DNA from: Anoxybacillus tengchongensis
Lineage (GTDB): Bacteria > Bacillota > Bacilli > Bacillales > Anoxybacillaceae
Length of the DNA: 64,000 nt
NCBI RefSeq assembly: GCF_014201585.1
Contig: NZ_JACHES010000008.1
Span: forward strand, 81,143-145,142
Direction: 5' to 3'
Shown: positions 50,327-57,692 of the stretch, in pieces
Numbering within the stretch: position 1 is the stretch's first letter
Layout: each line of letters opens with the position of its first letter
Notes under the pieces: generated by a model
Told to the model about the DNA's origin: nothing
The model's input: the letters and a program-made list of their open reading frames with translations, nothing else
The model's database searches: none
Made by a program: the position numbers and the translations under genes

Positions 50327-50385
50327 AATTTATCTATTATGTGAGGTGTTCTTAACATGCATCGGCATCTGCCTTTGGAAGAAGA
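50301..50385 (+). repeat. Direct repeat, left copy
   Basis: Matches 63916-64000 at 79 of 85 positions by my alignment without gaps. It covers the right part of the hairpin, the ribosome site and the first ten codons of the small membrane protein. The two copies lie about 13.6 kb apart and bracket the com, toxin and IS genes. The repeat may extend beyond the window on the right. Confidence 0.85.
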
Positions 50386-50695
50386 AGTGATGAACATGTT
50401 AATTGATGGTTTTTCCACAGTAATGTTCATTGCAATTATTACATTAATTTTTCTTTGGAGAAGGAATACCACACAAAGAGCAGCATTTCTTTGGATTTTC
50501 GTGCATTTTGTATCGTTCTTTATTGCTGTATATTTGGCATTAAAAGCAATTTCTTTTGACATTAATCATCCGATGGCGTCAGAAGAAATTTCCCTTCTTT
50601 TAGGTGAATCAGGGGCATTATGGGCAGGAAGTATGATTTGTCTGTTAGTTGGTATTTTTAAACTTTCAAAAGTAACGAAGGATGATAAAAAATAA
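50357..50695 (+). CDS. Small membrane protein of unknown function, 112 residues
   Basis: I do not recognise the family. After an acidic start (MHRHLPLEEEVMNM) there are three likely membrane segments (about residues 20-35, FMIAIITLIFLW-like; 45-63, FLWIFVHFVSFFIAVYLAL; 83-100, ALWAGSMICLLVGIFKL), then a short lysine-rich tail. Ribosome site GAGGTG precedes ATG 50357. It is read from a ComA-type promoter through a leader with a strong hairpin. A second gene with the same start (MHQHLPLEE) begins at 63972, so the island holds at least two paralogues. A role in immunity or export within the quorum regulon is only a guess. Confidence 0.7.
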   Translation: MHRHLPLEEEVMNMLIDGFSTVMFIAIITLIFLWRRNTTQRAAFLWIFVHFVSFFIAVYLALKAISFDINHPMASEEISLLLGESGALWAGSMICLLVGIFKLSKVTKDDKK

Positions 50696-50805
50696 GGTTC
50701 TGTAGTTGAATATCTGAATCCGTGACAAAGCATTTTTACAATAGATGCGAACCATTGATACCATAAGGAAAAACAACGTTGACGCATCAAAAGTAGGTGA
50801 ATGTC

Positions 50806-51120
50806 ATGAAAGATTTCCCGATTCGTTTTGTATTGACAGATGAAGCGATTACCCCAAGCCCTAGGCTTGCTTTCATTGTCTACTTACTCCATCAAACGAA
50901 ACTGGATAAACGAGTAAACGCGCTTCGGATTCCAACCGTTCGTCGAGAGGTGCACATTTCCCATAGCGACGTCATTCGATCGATGATGTGCTTGCTTGCC
51001 ACAGGAAAAACGGATTTCGATCATATCGAAGCATATTATCATGACGATATCTTTTCGGCATCAATGAGGATTCAACATGTGCCTTCCTCCCCGACCCTGC
51101 GGTAGCGACTCGATCAGCTC
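50806..51120 (+). pseudogene. Truncated IS1380-like transposase remnant
   Basis: The 100-codon reading frame (MKDFPIRFVLTDEAITPSPR..., then SDVIRSMMCLLATGKTDFDH and VPSSPTLR) looks like the N-terminus of IS1380-family (DDE, IS4-like) transposases, which run to about 430-460 residues. A TAG stop at 51103-51105 interrupts it; after the stop the frame continues RLDQL, the expected family sequence (normally TLRQRLDQL), so a CAG codon has become TAG. The similarity breaks off at 51120, exactly where ComA-type promoter copy 2 begins. The element is dead and truncated. Roughly 100 bases upstream (50700-50800) probably belong to it; I could not define the terminal repeat. Confidence 0.6.
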
Positions 51121-51122
51121 AA

Positions 51123-51200
51123 TTGGCGTGCACACCGCCAAAAGAAGGCGGGGTTCCGACATAAGTTGGCGGTGAAGAATGGAAAAAAGTGAAGTATAAT
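51123..51200 (+). promoter_or_regulatory. ComA-type promoter, copy 2 (before the secreted protein)
   Basis: AGGCGG (51146-51151), 4 bases, CCGACA (51156-51161), 5 bases, TGGCGG (51167-51172), with TATAAT (51195-51200) starting 23 bases after the end of the last repeat and GTGAAG at the -35 position, exactly the geometry of copy 1. A distal dyad TTGGCG-N7-CGCCAA lies at 51123-51141, matching the distal TTGGCG-N7-CGTCAA of copy 1. Directly abuts the IS1380-like remnant. Confidence 0.65.
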
Positions 51201-51233
51201 CAAACTATTAAAACGAAAGGAGGAATTTTTAAG

Positions 51234-51677
51234 ATGATTCGTCAATTGATCAGTGTAGCAGTAGCGGTAATGCTTGTTGGAGGAATTTTATTTGGCATAG
51301 GAAAAGATTCATTGGCAAATTCCAATCAAACGGGGATAAAAGAATCGGGGACGATTACTCCTCAATCGATTGCATCAAAGACGAAAACAACAACGATCCA
51401 AGTTGGACAAACCGTTCAAACTTTGTATGTGACAGGAACTTTTGAAACTCAGTATAGTGATGTTCATAAAAGACAACTGTTTTCGGGAGTGAAATCGATC
51501 TCCTCAAAAGCATCTGGCAGTGGGACGTGGACACAGACAGGATATAATGCGGAATTAATTGATGGTGGTCGCACATATGTCATTACAGTGTCAGGAAAAT
51601 ATTTCTATAATGGTGCAACATATACGATTTCAACAAGTATAGAATTTTATTGCAATGCTAATCGTTCTATTGGGTAG
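51234..51677 (+). CDS. Secreted protein of unknown function, 147 residues
   Basis: Unrecognised family. The precursor has a signal peptide (about residues 1-29: basic MIRQ, hydrophobic ISVAVAVMLVGGILFGI, possible cleavage after LANS). The mature part of about 118 residues is rich in Thr, Ser, Gly and Tyr, with alternating strand-like stretches (TTIQVGQTVQTLYVTGTFE, TYVITVSGKYFYNGATYTIS), suggesting a small all-beta secreted domain; one cysteine near the end (FYCNANRSIG). ATG 51234 lies ten bases after AAAGGAGG; the frame upstream to 51189 overlaps the -10 of the promoter and is not coding. Read alone from ComA-type promoter copy 2, so probably induced at high cell density. Confidence 0.75.
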   Translation: MIRQLISVAVAVMLVGGILFGIGKDSLANSNQTGIKESGTITPQSIASKTKTTTIQVGQTVQTLYVTGTFETQYSDVHKRQLFSGVKSISSKASGSGTWTQTGYNAELIDGGRTYVITVSGKYFYNGATYTISTSIEFYCNANRSIG

Positions 51678-51873
51678 TAAGTGATACAAAAATAAGAATA
51701 CATGGTGAAACTTTAGTAATGATGATCGAACAAATATTGCTCTATAAAATCTGTCGAAAAGTACAAAATTTATCGAAAAAATTTCGTTGCCCGCCTCCCA
51801 TGAACTTTTTGTATAGTAAACTCATAAAATGTAAGACTATTTCCATTATGTTACGATTGGAGGAGCAAATCGT

Positions 51874-53214
51874 ATGTCTTTTTGGGGTTCATTAAGCAAA
51901 TGGGGGCATTCAGTCAGTAAAAAGATCGAACAGACGACGAAACATGTTGCCAACGACTTCAAAAAGGTAGAAAAGACGATTCAACAAGTGGAGAAGAAAG
52001 CGGAATCAGTCACCAAACAAATTGTAAAAGATACGATTCAAATTAGCCAAAAAGCAAAAGAGGCTTTTGAGAAAGTGGAGAAAAAAATAGAAAAAACAAG
52101 CAAGCACATCGCTAATGATGTAAAAAAAGTAGAGAAAGCGATACATCAAACGGTTAATCATGCGGAAAAGAAAGTGGAGCAAGTAACGAAACAGGCGATC
52201 AAAGACACGGTACATATTAGTCAGAAAGCGCAAAAAGCGTTTCATGAGGCGGAAAAGAAAACAGAACGAGTGACAAAACATATCGTTCATGATGTAAAAA
52301 AAGCTACATCTGAAGCTGTTCGTTCTGTTAAACAAACGTTGAAAGATACAGAAAAAACGCTTGAACACGGTGTTCACCAACTAGAAAAGAAAGCAGGACT
52401 TGCCGTTAAACAAGCTACTCGTAGTATAATGAACACAGGACAACATGCCGAAAAAACCGTTCTGTCCGTAGCGAAACGTACAGAACAATCATGGCATAGT
52501 TTTAAGAAACATCCGATGGAAAGTACAAAAGAGTTTGTCACAGGTGCAGGCGATTCAGCGTTATCGGATATGACGTTAAACGTTGTACAAAAGCGCTCAG
52601 ATTACAGTAAACATCCGACGGCGTACAAAGCAGGGCAAGCGTTCGGACATGCAGTGGCAACAATCGCAGGCGTCATGGAAACGACAAGTTATATTGCCAT
52701 TGGTACAGGTGGCGTAGTACTTAACGCTACAGGAGTAGGGGCAGTTATTGGAACACCTGCCACGGCGGTTGCTGCTGTAGGAGTAGCGCATGGGACAGGA
52801 CTTACCACCGTAGGAGGGGCAGGCTTTGCGAAAAGCGCGAAAGAACTGTATCAGCAGATGAGTCGGAGTGATGGGGTTTCTGGCAGGAAAAGTACGAGAA
52901 CGGAGAATGTTAACCAACCTGTCGTCAAAAACTCTGGTAGGTCAGGAAAACAAGCAAGACTTAAAGAGATAGCAAATGATAATAAAGTTTCATCAGCATT
53001 GCGTGGCGAAATTAAACGTGATATGAACGAAATAGCAGCAGGAAAGAGGAAAAATATAAGAGTACCCCAGGGATATGAACTTGCCCATAGAAGGGGCTAT
53101 GAAGCAAGAAATGGATATGGGTATGAGCACAGCGACTTACAAATGATTAAGAATCATAGAACTCAGCATAAGCATGATGGTTATGGAAAGAAGAAGAAAA
53201 ATAATGGAGAGTGA
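51874..53214 (+). CDS. Polymorphic toxin with coiled-coil repeats and His-rich C-terminal nuclease-like domain
   Basis: A 446-residue modular protein. Residues about 15-190 are highly charged helices in two and a half repeats of about 54-58 residues (TKHVANDFKKVEK, SKHIANDVKKVEK, TKHIVHDVKKATS mark successive units). Residues about 255-330 form a glycine- and alanine-rich hydrophobic segment (GHAVATIAGVMETTSYIAIG, GVGAVIGTPATAVAAVGVAH). The tail from about 340 is a separate basic domain ending in AHRRGYEARNGYGYEHS and KNHRTQHKHDGYGKKKK, whose spaced histidines resemble HNH-like or other polymorphic-toxin nucleases. An acidic DUF2750-like gene follows at once, the classic toxin-immunity order. 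No signal peptide is seen, as in LXG-type effectors. Family of the toxin domain not fixed. Confidence 0.75.
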   Translation: MSFWGSLSKWGHSVSKKIEQTTKHVANDFKKVEKTIQQVEKKAESVTKQIVKDTIQISQKAKEAFEKVEKKIEKTSKHIANDVKKVEKAIHQTVNHAEKKVEQVTKQAIKDTVHISQKAQKAFHEAEKKTERVTKHIVHDVKKATSEAVRSVKQTLKDTEKTLEHGVHQLEKKAGLAVKQATRSIMNTGQHAEKTVLSVAKRTEQSWHSFKKHPMESTKEFVTGAGDSALSDMTLNVVQKRSDYSKHPTAYKAGQAFGHAVATIAGVMETTSYIAIGTGGVVLNATGVGAVIGTPATAVAAVGVAHGTGLTTVGGAGFAKSAKELYQQMSRSDGVSGRKSTRTENVNQPVVKNSGRSGKQARLKEIANDNKVSSALRGEIKRDMNEIAAGKRKNIRVPQGYELAHRRGYEARNGYGYEHSDLQMIKNHRTQHKHDGYGKKKKNNGE

Positions 53215-53218
53215 TAGG

Positions 53219-53593
53219 ATGATTAACAAGGAACTTGAAGCTGTTATAAAACTACCTGCTAATAAAAGATATGAGTACTTTATCAAGAAAGTTGTTGACT
53301 TCGAAGAGGTTTGGGGGCTATATCATGATGGTTGGGCAATATCTCAAGACGATACAGGGAAAATGTTAATGCCGTTTTGGCCAAAAAAAGAATTTGCGGA
53401 GCTTTGTTCTATTGAGGAATGGTCCGATTATACACCGAAAAGCATTGATTTAGATGAATTTATTAATGACTGGTTGCCTGGCATAAAAAAGGATGGTTAT
53501 AAATTATCTATATTTTGGAATAATCATGATTCAGCTGTATTAGAAGTAGATACTCTACTTAGAGACTTGGAGACTGAATTAGAAAAGTACTGA
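53219..53593 (+). CDS. DUF2750-like immunity protein
   Basis: A 124-residue acidic protein starting at ATG 53219, five bases after the toxin stop codon, behind GGAGAG. The central pattern VWGLYHDGWAISQDDTGK, MLMPFWPKKEFAELC and LDEFINDWLPGIKKDGYKLS follows the DUF2750 family (tryptophan-rich VW..., PVWP..., F...WLPGL). DUF2750 members are found as immunity partners in polymorphic toxin loci. Placement immediately after the toxin supports that role: it would bind and neutralise the C-terminal nuclease-like domain in sister cells. Confidence 0.75.
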   Translation: MINKELEAVIKLPANKRYEYFIKKVVDFEEVWGLYHDGWAISQDDTGKMLMPFWPKKEFAELCSIEEWSDYTPKSIDLDEFINDWLPGIKKDGYKLSIFWNNHDSAVLEVDTLLRDLETELEKY

Positions 53594-53874
53594 TATTTCA
53601 ACAATCTTGACTGACCATATGGCCTTCAAACTCGAAAATTTTAGAGAATTACAACTTGACATGGAGATCTTTTGGATGTGGTTAAAAAGTCCAAAAAACA
53701 GCGATATCAAGGAGCGGTTATGTTTAAAAATCCTATCACTCCCCTTACTCCTTGTAAATTTGCCATAAGCCGAACCTCTACAGATCTCTGGTACTGTCAA
53801 AAGTTTTAAAACCGTACCCTTAATTTTTATTGATTTTATGCTGTTCAAAAAGCTTGCCACCTGCTTTTTGGTAC
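53594..53874. other. Intergenic stretch with no confident gene
   Basis: Between the immunity gene and the toxin remnant I see no gene with a ribosome site. Short open frames exist on both strands (for example 53579-53905 on the minus strand) but have unusual composition and no start signal. The stretch probably consists of debris from recombination or a degraded insertion. Confidence 0.4.
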
Positions 53875-53929
53875 AATTGAGGTAACGACACACCCAAACA
53901 CCCAAAATAAAGGAGTTGTTACCTCAATT
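53875..53929. repeat. 12-bp perfect inverted repeat before the orphan toxin fragment
   Basis: AATTGAGGTAAC (53875-53886) and GTTACCTCAATT (53918-53929) are exact inverted copies 31 bases apart. The right arm overlaps a ribosome-site-like AAAGGAG. It may be an operator, an element end or a hairpin left by a lost mobile element. Confidence 0.55.
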
Positions 53930-54209
53930 ATTAATCAAATTCCGTTGCCATTGGTACAGGTGGGTAGTGCTTAACGCCACAGGAGCAGTCATTGGAATGC
54001 CTGCCACAGCGGTTGCTGCTGTGGAAGTAGCGCATGGGACAGGACTTGCCACCGTAGGAGGGGCAGGCTTTGCGAAAAGCGCGAAAGAACTGTATCAGCA
54101 GATGAGTCGGAGTGGTGGGGTTTCGCTGGGGGGAGGTAAGGGAGCAGGGGGAGCTTTTGAGATTGCGAAGAACGGAGGAAAGCATTCAGGGTTTTATAAA
54201 CTTAGGTGA
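53916..54209 (+). pseudogene. Orphan C-terminal toxin cassette remnant
   Basis: From about 53943 the DNA repeats the hydrophobic and pre-toxin part of the upstream toxin gene (52694-52880; VLNATG, ATAVAAV, GGAGFAKSAKELYQQMSRS) and then diverges into a different tail, GGGKGAGGAFEIAKNGGKHS, ending early at GFYKLR. A small deletion and a missing N-terminus make it a fragment. The tail resembles the start of another toxin domain (FEIAKNGGKHSGFYKNY-type), now cut short. This is the usual result of toxin-tip exchange, in which displaced cassettes accumulate downstream of the active gene. Confidence 0.65.
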
Positions 54210-54233
54210 AAAGATTTAAAATATGCATTTACG

Positions 54234-54270
54234 AGACTTGTCACAATCTTCGACAAGTCTTTTTATTTTT
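54234..54270 (+). terminator. Intrinsic terminator after the toxin cassette
   Basis: AGACTTGTC - ACAATCTTC - GACAAGTCT followed by TTTTATTTTT; insulates the com operon from the toxin locus. Confidence 0.88.
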
Positions 54271-54338
54271 CAGGAAGGAATTTCATTGAACTTGTCGAAT
54301 GTTCCCTATTTGTAAATATTTGTGCAAGGTGCGATCGG

Positions 54339-55232
54339 ATGAGTGAAAAAGAAAAAATAGCGAAGCAAATGAAAGAAATCGTGAAACAATTTATGTCGGA
54401 ATCGCAACTGAAAGCACACATGTTGATGGCAATTGAGGAACATATGAAAGAGAGCGATTTGGTTTTTGGACGGTTGGCTTATTTGCATTATGGCTTGTTT
54501 TCGGCACAAAGAAATCACCCAACATATATCGCAGCGGCTATTGAATTAATCGTGCTTGCTGGGGATTTATTTGATGATGTAGTCGATCAAGATCGTTTAA
54601 AAGATGATGCGATTACCGTACATACTGCGATTGGGTTTTTGTTATTAGGTCAGCAAGTAATTGCCCATTCACACATTGCTGATGAAAAGAAATTAAAAGC
54701 ACTGTCATATGTTACGTCTTGCTTGCTTCAGAGTGTACACGGACAACAGGCTGATGTGGCGTGTAACGTACAGACAGAAGCAGAATATGTAAAAATGGTA
54801 GAGAAAAAATCAGGCTCTCTTGTTGCGATGGCTTGTGTCATCGGAGCATTATTAGCAGGGAAAGAGGACATCGCAGCGATTGAAACATATGCTCGCTACA
54901 TCGGTATTGCAGCACAAATCGACAATGATCTTGATGCGCTATACAACTGGGATAAAAAAGCGGATATTCAAGCAAAGAAAAAGTCACTTCCGATTTTGTA
55001 TATGCTCGAAAGCAAGCACGATAACTTGTGGAAGCAGTATTTCAACAGCGATATAGACTACGAGCGGATGTATGTCCAAAAAGAAAAAGCGCTTCAGCAA
55101 ATGGAACAGGAAGGAGCGATTTATTATGCGAAAGTGATGAGCCAAATTTACAAGGAAAAAGCGTGGCAAGAAATCGAAAAACTAGATGTAGATGATAAGT
55201 ATAAATCCGCACTGAAAACAATGATTTTGTAA
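54339..55232 (+). CDS. comQ: ComQ isoprenyl transferase (ComX-modifying enzyme)
   Basis: Member of the trans-isoprenyl diphosphate synthase fold that, in B. subtilis, processes the ComX precursor and attaches a farnesyl or geranyl group to its tryptophan. The 297 residues match the B. subtilis length (299). The first aspartate motif is DDVVD (79-83) and the second DNDLD (195-199), both needed to bind diphosphate and Mg. ATG 54339 follows AAGGTG. It is followed after 18 bases by comX, then comP and comA, which makes the assignment firm. I found no ComA-type site upstream of it. Confidence 0.93.
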   Translation: MSEKEKIAKQMKEIVKQFMSESQLKAHMLMAIEEHMKESDLVFGRLAYLHYGLFSAQRNHPTYIAAAIELIVLAGDLFDDVVDQDRLKDDAITVHTAIGFLLLGQQVIAHSHIADEKKLKALSYVTSCLLQSVHGQQADVACNVQTEAEYVKMVEKKSGSLVAMACVIGALLAGKEDIAAIETYARYIGIAAQIDNDLDALYNWDKKADIQAKKKSLPILYMLESKHDNLWKQYFNSDIDYERMYVQKEKALQQMEQEGAIYYAKVMSQIYKEKAWQEIEKLDVDDKYKSALKTMIL

Positions 55233-55250
55233 TGTTGGAGGGGAATTGTG

Positions 55251-55406
55251 ATGCAACAAATCATTCGTTTTTTAGTCGAACATCCGGAAATCGTCGAAAA
55301 ATTACAAAATGGTACAGTGAGCTTAATTGGTTTAAGTGAGTTAGAGGGAAAAGCGGTGATAAAGGCGTTTAGCGAATCGATTCATCCGCTTAGATATTGG
55401 ATGTAG
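55251..55406 (+). CDS. comX: ComX quorum-sensing prepheromone, 51 residues
   Basis: A short gene between comQ and comP, behind GGAGGGG (55237-55243). The N-terminal half (MQQIIRFLVEHPEIVEKLQ, then GTVSLIGLSELEG) fits known ComX precursors, which begin MQ(D/E)IV.YL..NPE... followed by G..SL.G. The C-terminal part (HPLRYWM) is the future pheromone; its single tryptophan, W50, is the second-last residue and the expected site of isoprenylation by ComQ. In B. subtilis 168 the Trp is fourth from the end. The exact processing point and prenyl chain length cannot be read from sequence. The stop is six bases before comP. Confidence 0.92.
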   Translation: MQQIIRFLVEHPEIVEKLQNGTVSLIGLSELEGKAVIKAFSESIHPLRYWM

Positions 55407-55412
55407 ATCACA

Positions 55413-57671
55413 ATGAAACGACCAGTCATCGCGATGATTGTTGCTTCGATTTTAGCGCTATATTTAACTGTTTTAAATGTGAATCACCCATTGATCGGCA
55501 TGGATGTAGTAGAAAACAAGAATGGTGATATGATTGTTAACGACCTTTACGAGTTTGGCTGGGCAAAAAAACATGGGATTCATATTCATGATCAAGTGTT
55601 AAAAGTAGATGGAAAGCCTCCGCTCTCCCATTTTACTGTACGGGAATACAAAACAATTGAACAAGCGAAAACAATAACGGTTCAGAGAGAAAATCAAATC
55701 CAAACATTGACGGTTGACTATCAAGCGCATGGAACGGAACAGTGGTTGTATTATATTATTTTGCCGACGAGTTTTTTTCTATTCGCTGTTCGTTTAAGCG
55801 TTTTTTTGCTTCGTTTGCCACCAAATAATAACTCGGCGATCGTGCTGATTTACTTGTTGTTATCGGCAGGGCTTTGTTATATCAGTGCCAGCTTATCAGC
55901 GAAGCATGCGCCTTTTGGAAGGCAAATATTCAGCGGTGCATTTTTCATGCTGCCTCCGCTATTTTTGCATTTTGTTTACAACTATTTTGAAAACGAAAAG
56001 AAAGTATGGTTTGCGAAAAAAATCGTCTTTTCCCTTTATTGGTTTAACGTTGTGATGTTTATTATTTCACTGATGTCTATACCGTTTCGTTCGATAAGTG
56101 AAATGGAAGTGTTATTGACGGCATTTTTTATCAATACGGTTACCATTCTCGCTTTGTTAGGAAAAGGGTTCGTTGATCTAAAAAAAGATGAACAGCAACA
56201 TACGATAAAAGGATTGTTATTGGCAATTAGTTTATCGACGATCCCGTTTCTTTTCTTTTATAGCCTTCCTATGCTAGTAATGAAAAAATGGATATTGCCA
56301 GCGGAATTAACGGTTATCTTTCTTTTCGCCTTACCGACCGTTTTCTTTTATTTAATGGCAACAGATCAACTGTTTCAACTGCCATTTTCCATCGGGCGGT
56401 TGAAGTATCTCGGTTTGTTCGCATTATTCCCATCTTTTTTTATAATGATTGTGTCCAATCAATGGATCCATCGCTCTAGCAAATGGGCTGAACTTGTTGT
56501 TTTATTTTCTATCGTTTACATCATCGTCCTTGCTGCTTTTTACATAAAAGAATGGTTAGACCGCAAATGGCGGGCAAAATTACGGATGCAAAAACATTTT
56601 TATGAAGAGAGTTTGTATCGCATAAGTGAACAACTGAAAAAACAGCGTACAGTAGAAGGAGCCATGTATTGTTTGGAAAAGGAATTGCAAGAAATTTTGG
56701 ACGTGGAAAAAATAAAGGTGATTCAGTCCATAAACGAACCGCCTTCTTTCAAGTACAATCAAGCACATTGGGCGAATATCGTCAAAAAAATAAATGGTGC
56801 TCCACTTTCGATCGGTCGCGTCATTGAACATCGCTCCTTATTTGTCGTGTTTATCGGCTCATTTCGTCAAACACCTTTATGGTTAGTGGGACAAAAGAAA
56901 CGACCTCTTTCCTTTCGCACCGATCAAAAAGACTGGCTATCTACCATTGTTTATTATACGAGCATGACGATGGAAAACATGTTAAAAATGGAGGAGTTAT
57001 TGAAAGAGTTAGAACGCTTAAAAGAAAAAGAACATTCGGTTTCGTTTACTCGATTGATGTTCCAATGGTCAGAAAGGGAAAGAAAAAAACTGGCGATCGA
57101 TTTGCATGATACATTGCTTCAAGATTTAATTTTGTTAAGAAGAAAAGTAGAAAACTTGCTTGTTCAACCTATGTGCTTGGAAGATATGCAGAAACAGCTA
57201 AACGATATTGAAGAGGAGATCCTCGATGTCATTGATGTAACGAGAGAAATATGTCATGAATTAAGGCCGCCATTTTTGAGTCAAATGGGATTAAAACAAG
57301 CAATCACACAGCTTATTGACCGATTTCATTTACGTGCGAATATAAAAGTAAAGTGGAATGTTCACATACCAGTCCAATTAGGAGAAGAGCAGGAGCTAGT
57401 CATCTATCGGGTTATACAAGAATTACTAAACAATGCGGCGAAACATTCTCAAGCATCGACGATCCAACTCGTATTGGATGCGCAAGATGAGGCTGTTCAA
57501 CTTTGTTATGTAGACGATGGAATAGGAATAGAGATGGAAAAATTAAATGATCATCATGGTAATTTAGGATTATTTGGAATAAAAGAGCGTGTGCAAGGAT
57601 TAGGTGGAGCATGCAAAATCGATTCATCACATGGATCTGGATTGGAGATAACGGTCACCATCCCATTATAA
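55413..57671 (+). CDS. comP: ComP sensor histidine kinase
   Basis: Membrane receptor for the ComX pheromone, 752 residues. A first membrane helix (about 4-22) is followed by an extracellular PDZ-like domain (about 30-110; GIHIHDQVLKVDGKPPL), then about nine further membrane segments (about 110-385), a cytoplasmic linker (about 390-540), a HisKA_3 domain with phospho-acceptor H565 in AIDLHDTLLQDL, and an ATPase domain (ELLNNAAKHS, DDGIGIEME). ATG 55413 begins six bases after the comX stop with no ribosome site of its own, so it is probably translationally coupled. Sensor parts of ComP co-vary with ComX and ComQ within pherotypes. Confidence 0.93.
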   Translation: MKRPVIAMIVASILALYLTVLNVNHPLIGMDVVENKNGDMIVNDLYEFGWAKKHGIHIHDQVLKVDGKPPLSHFTVREYKTIEQAKTITVQRENQIQTLTVDYQAHGTEQWLYYIILPTSFFLFAVRLSVFLLRLPPNNNSAIVLIYLLLSAGLCYISASLSAKHAPFGRQIFSGAFFMLPPLFLHFVYNYFENEKKVWFAKKIVFSLYWFNVVMFIISLMSIPFRSISEMEVLLTAFFINTVTILALLGKGFVDLKKDEQQHTIKGLLLAISLSTIPFLFFYSLPMLVMKKWILPAELTVIFLFALPTVFFYLMATDQLFQLPFSIGRLKYLGLFALFPSFFIMIVSNQWIHRSSKWAELVVLFSIVYIIVLAAFYIKEWLDRKWRAKLRMQKHFYEESLYRISEQLKKQRTVEGAMYCLEKELQEILDVEKIKVIQSINEPPSFKYNQAHWANIVKKINGAPLSIGRVIEHRSLFVVFIGSFRQTPLWLVGQKKRPLSFRTDQKDWLSTIVYYTSMTMENMLKMEELLKELERLKEKEHSVSFTRLMFQWSERERKKLAIDLHDTLLQDLILLRRKVENLLVQPMCLEDMQKQLNDIEEEILDVIDVTREICHELRPPFLSQMGLKQAITQLIDRFHLRANIKVKWNVHIPVQLGEEQELVIYRVIQELLNNAAKHSQASTIQLVLDAQDEAVQLCYVDDGIGIEMEKLNDHHGNLGLFGIKERVQGLGGACKIDSSHGSGLEITVTIPL

Positions 57672-57692
57672 GCGTATGGAAAGGAGAGAAGC

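Noticed and set aside
52006..52380. 124-codon minus-strand open frame rich in Phe, Leu and Arg
   Set aside because: It is the mirror of the Lys/Glu-rich coiled-coil part of the toxin gene; low-complexity composition and no ribosome site.
53579..53905. 108-codon minus-strand open frame in the gap after the immunity gene
   Set aside because: No ribosome site, no recognised family, and flanked by recombination debris; treated as non-coding.
54280..54338. ComA-type site before comQ for positive feedback
   Set aside because: No TGGCGG/CCGACA elements or TATAAT at the right spacing; only loose dyads such as GAAC...GTTC are present.
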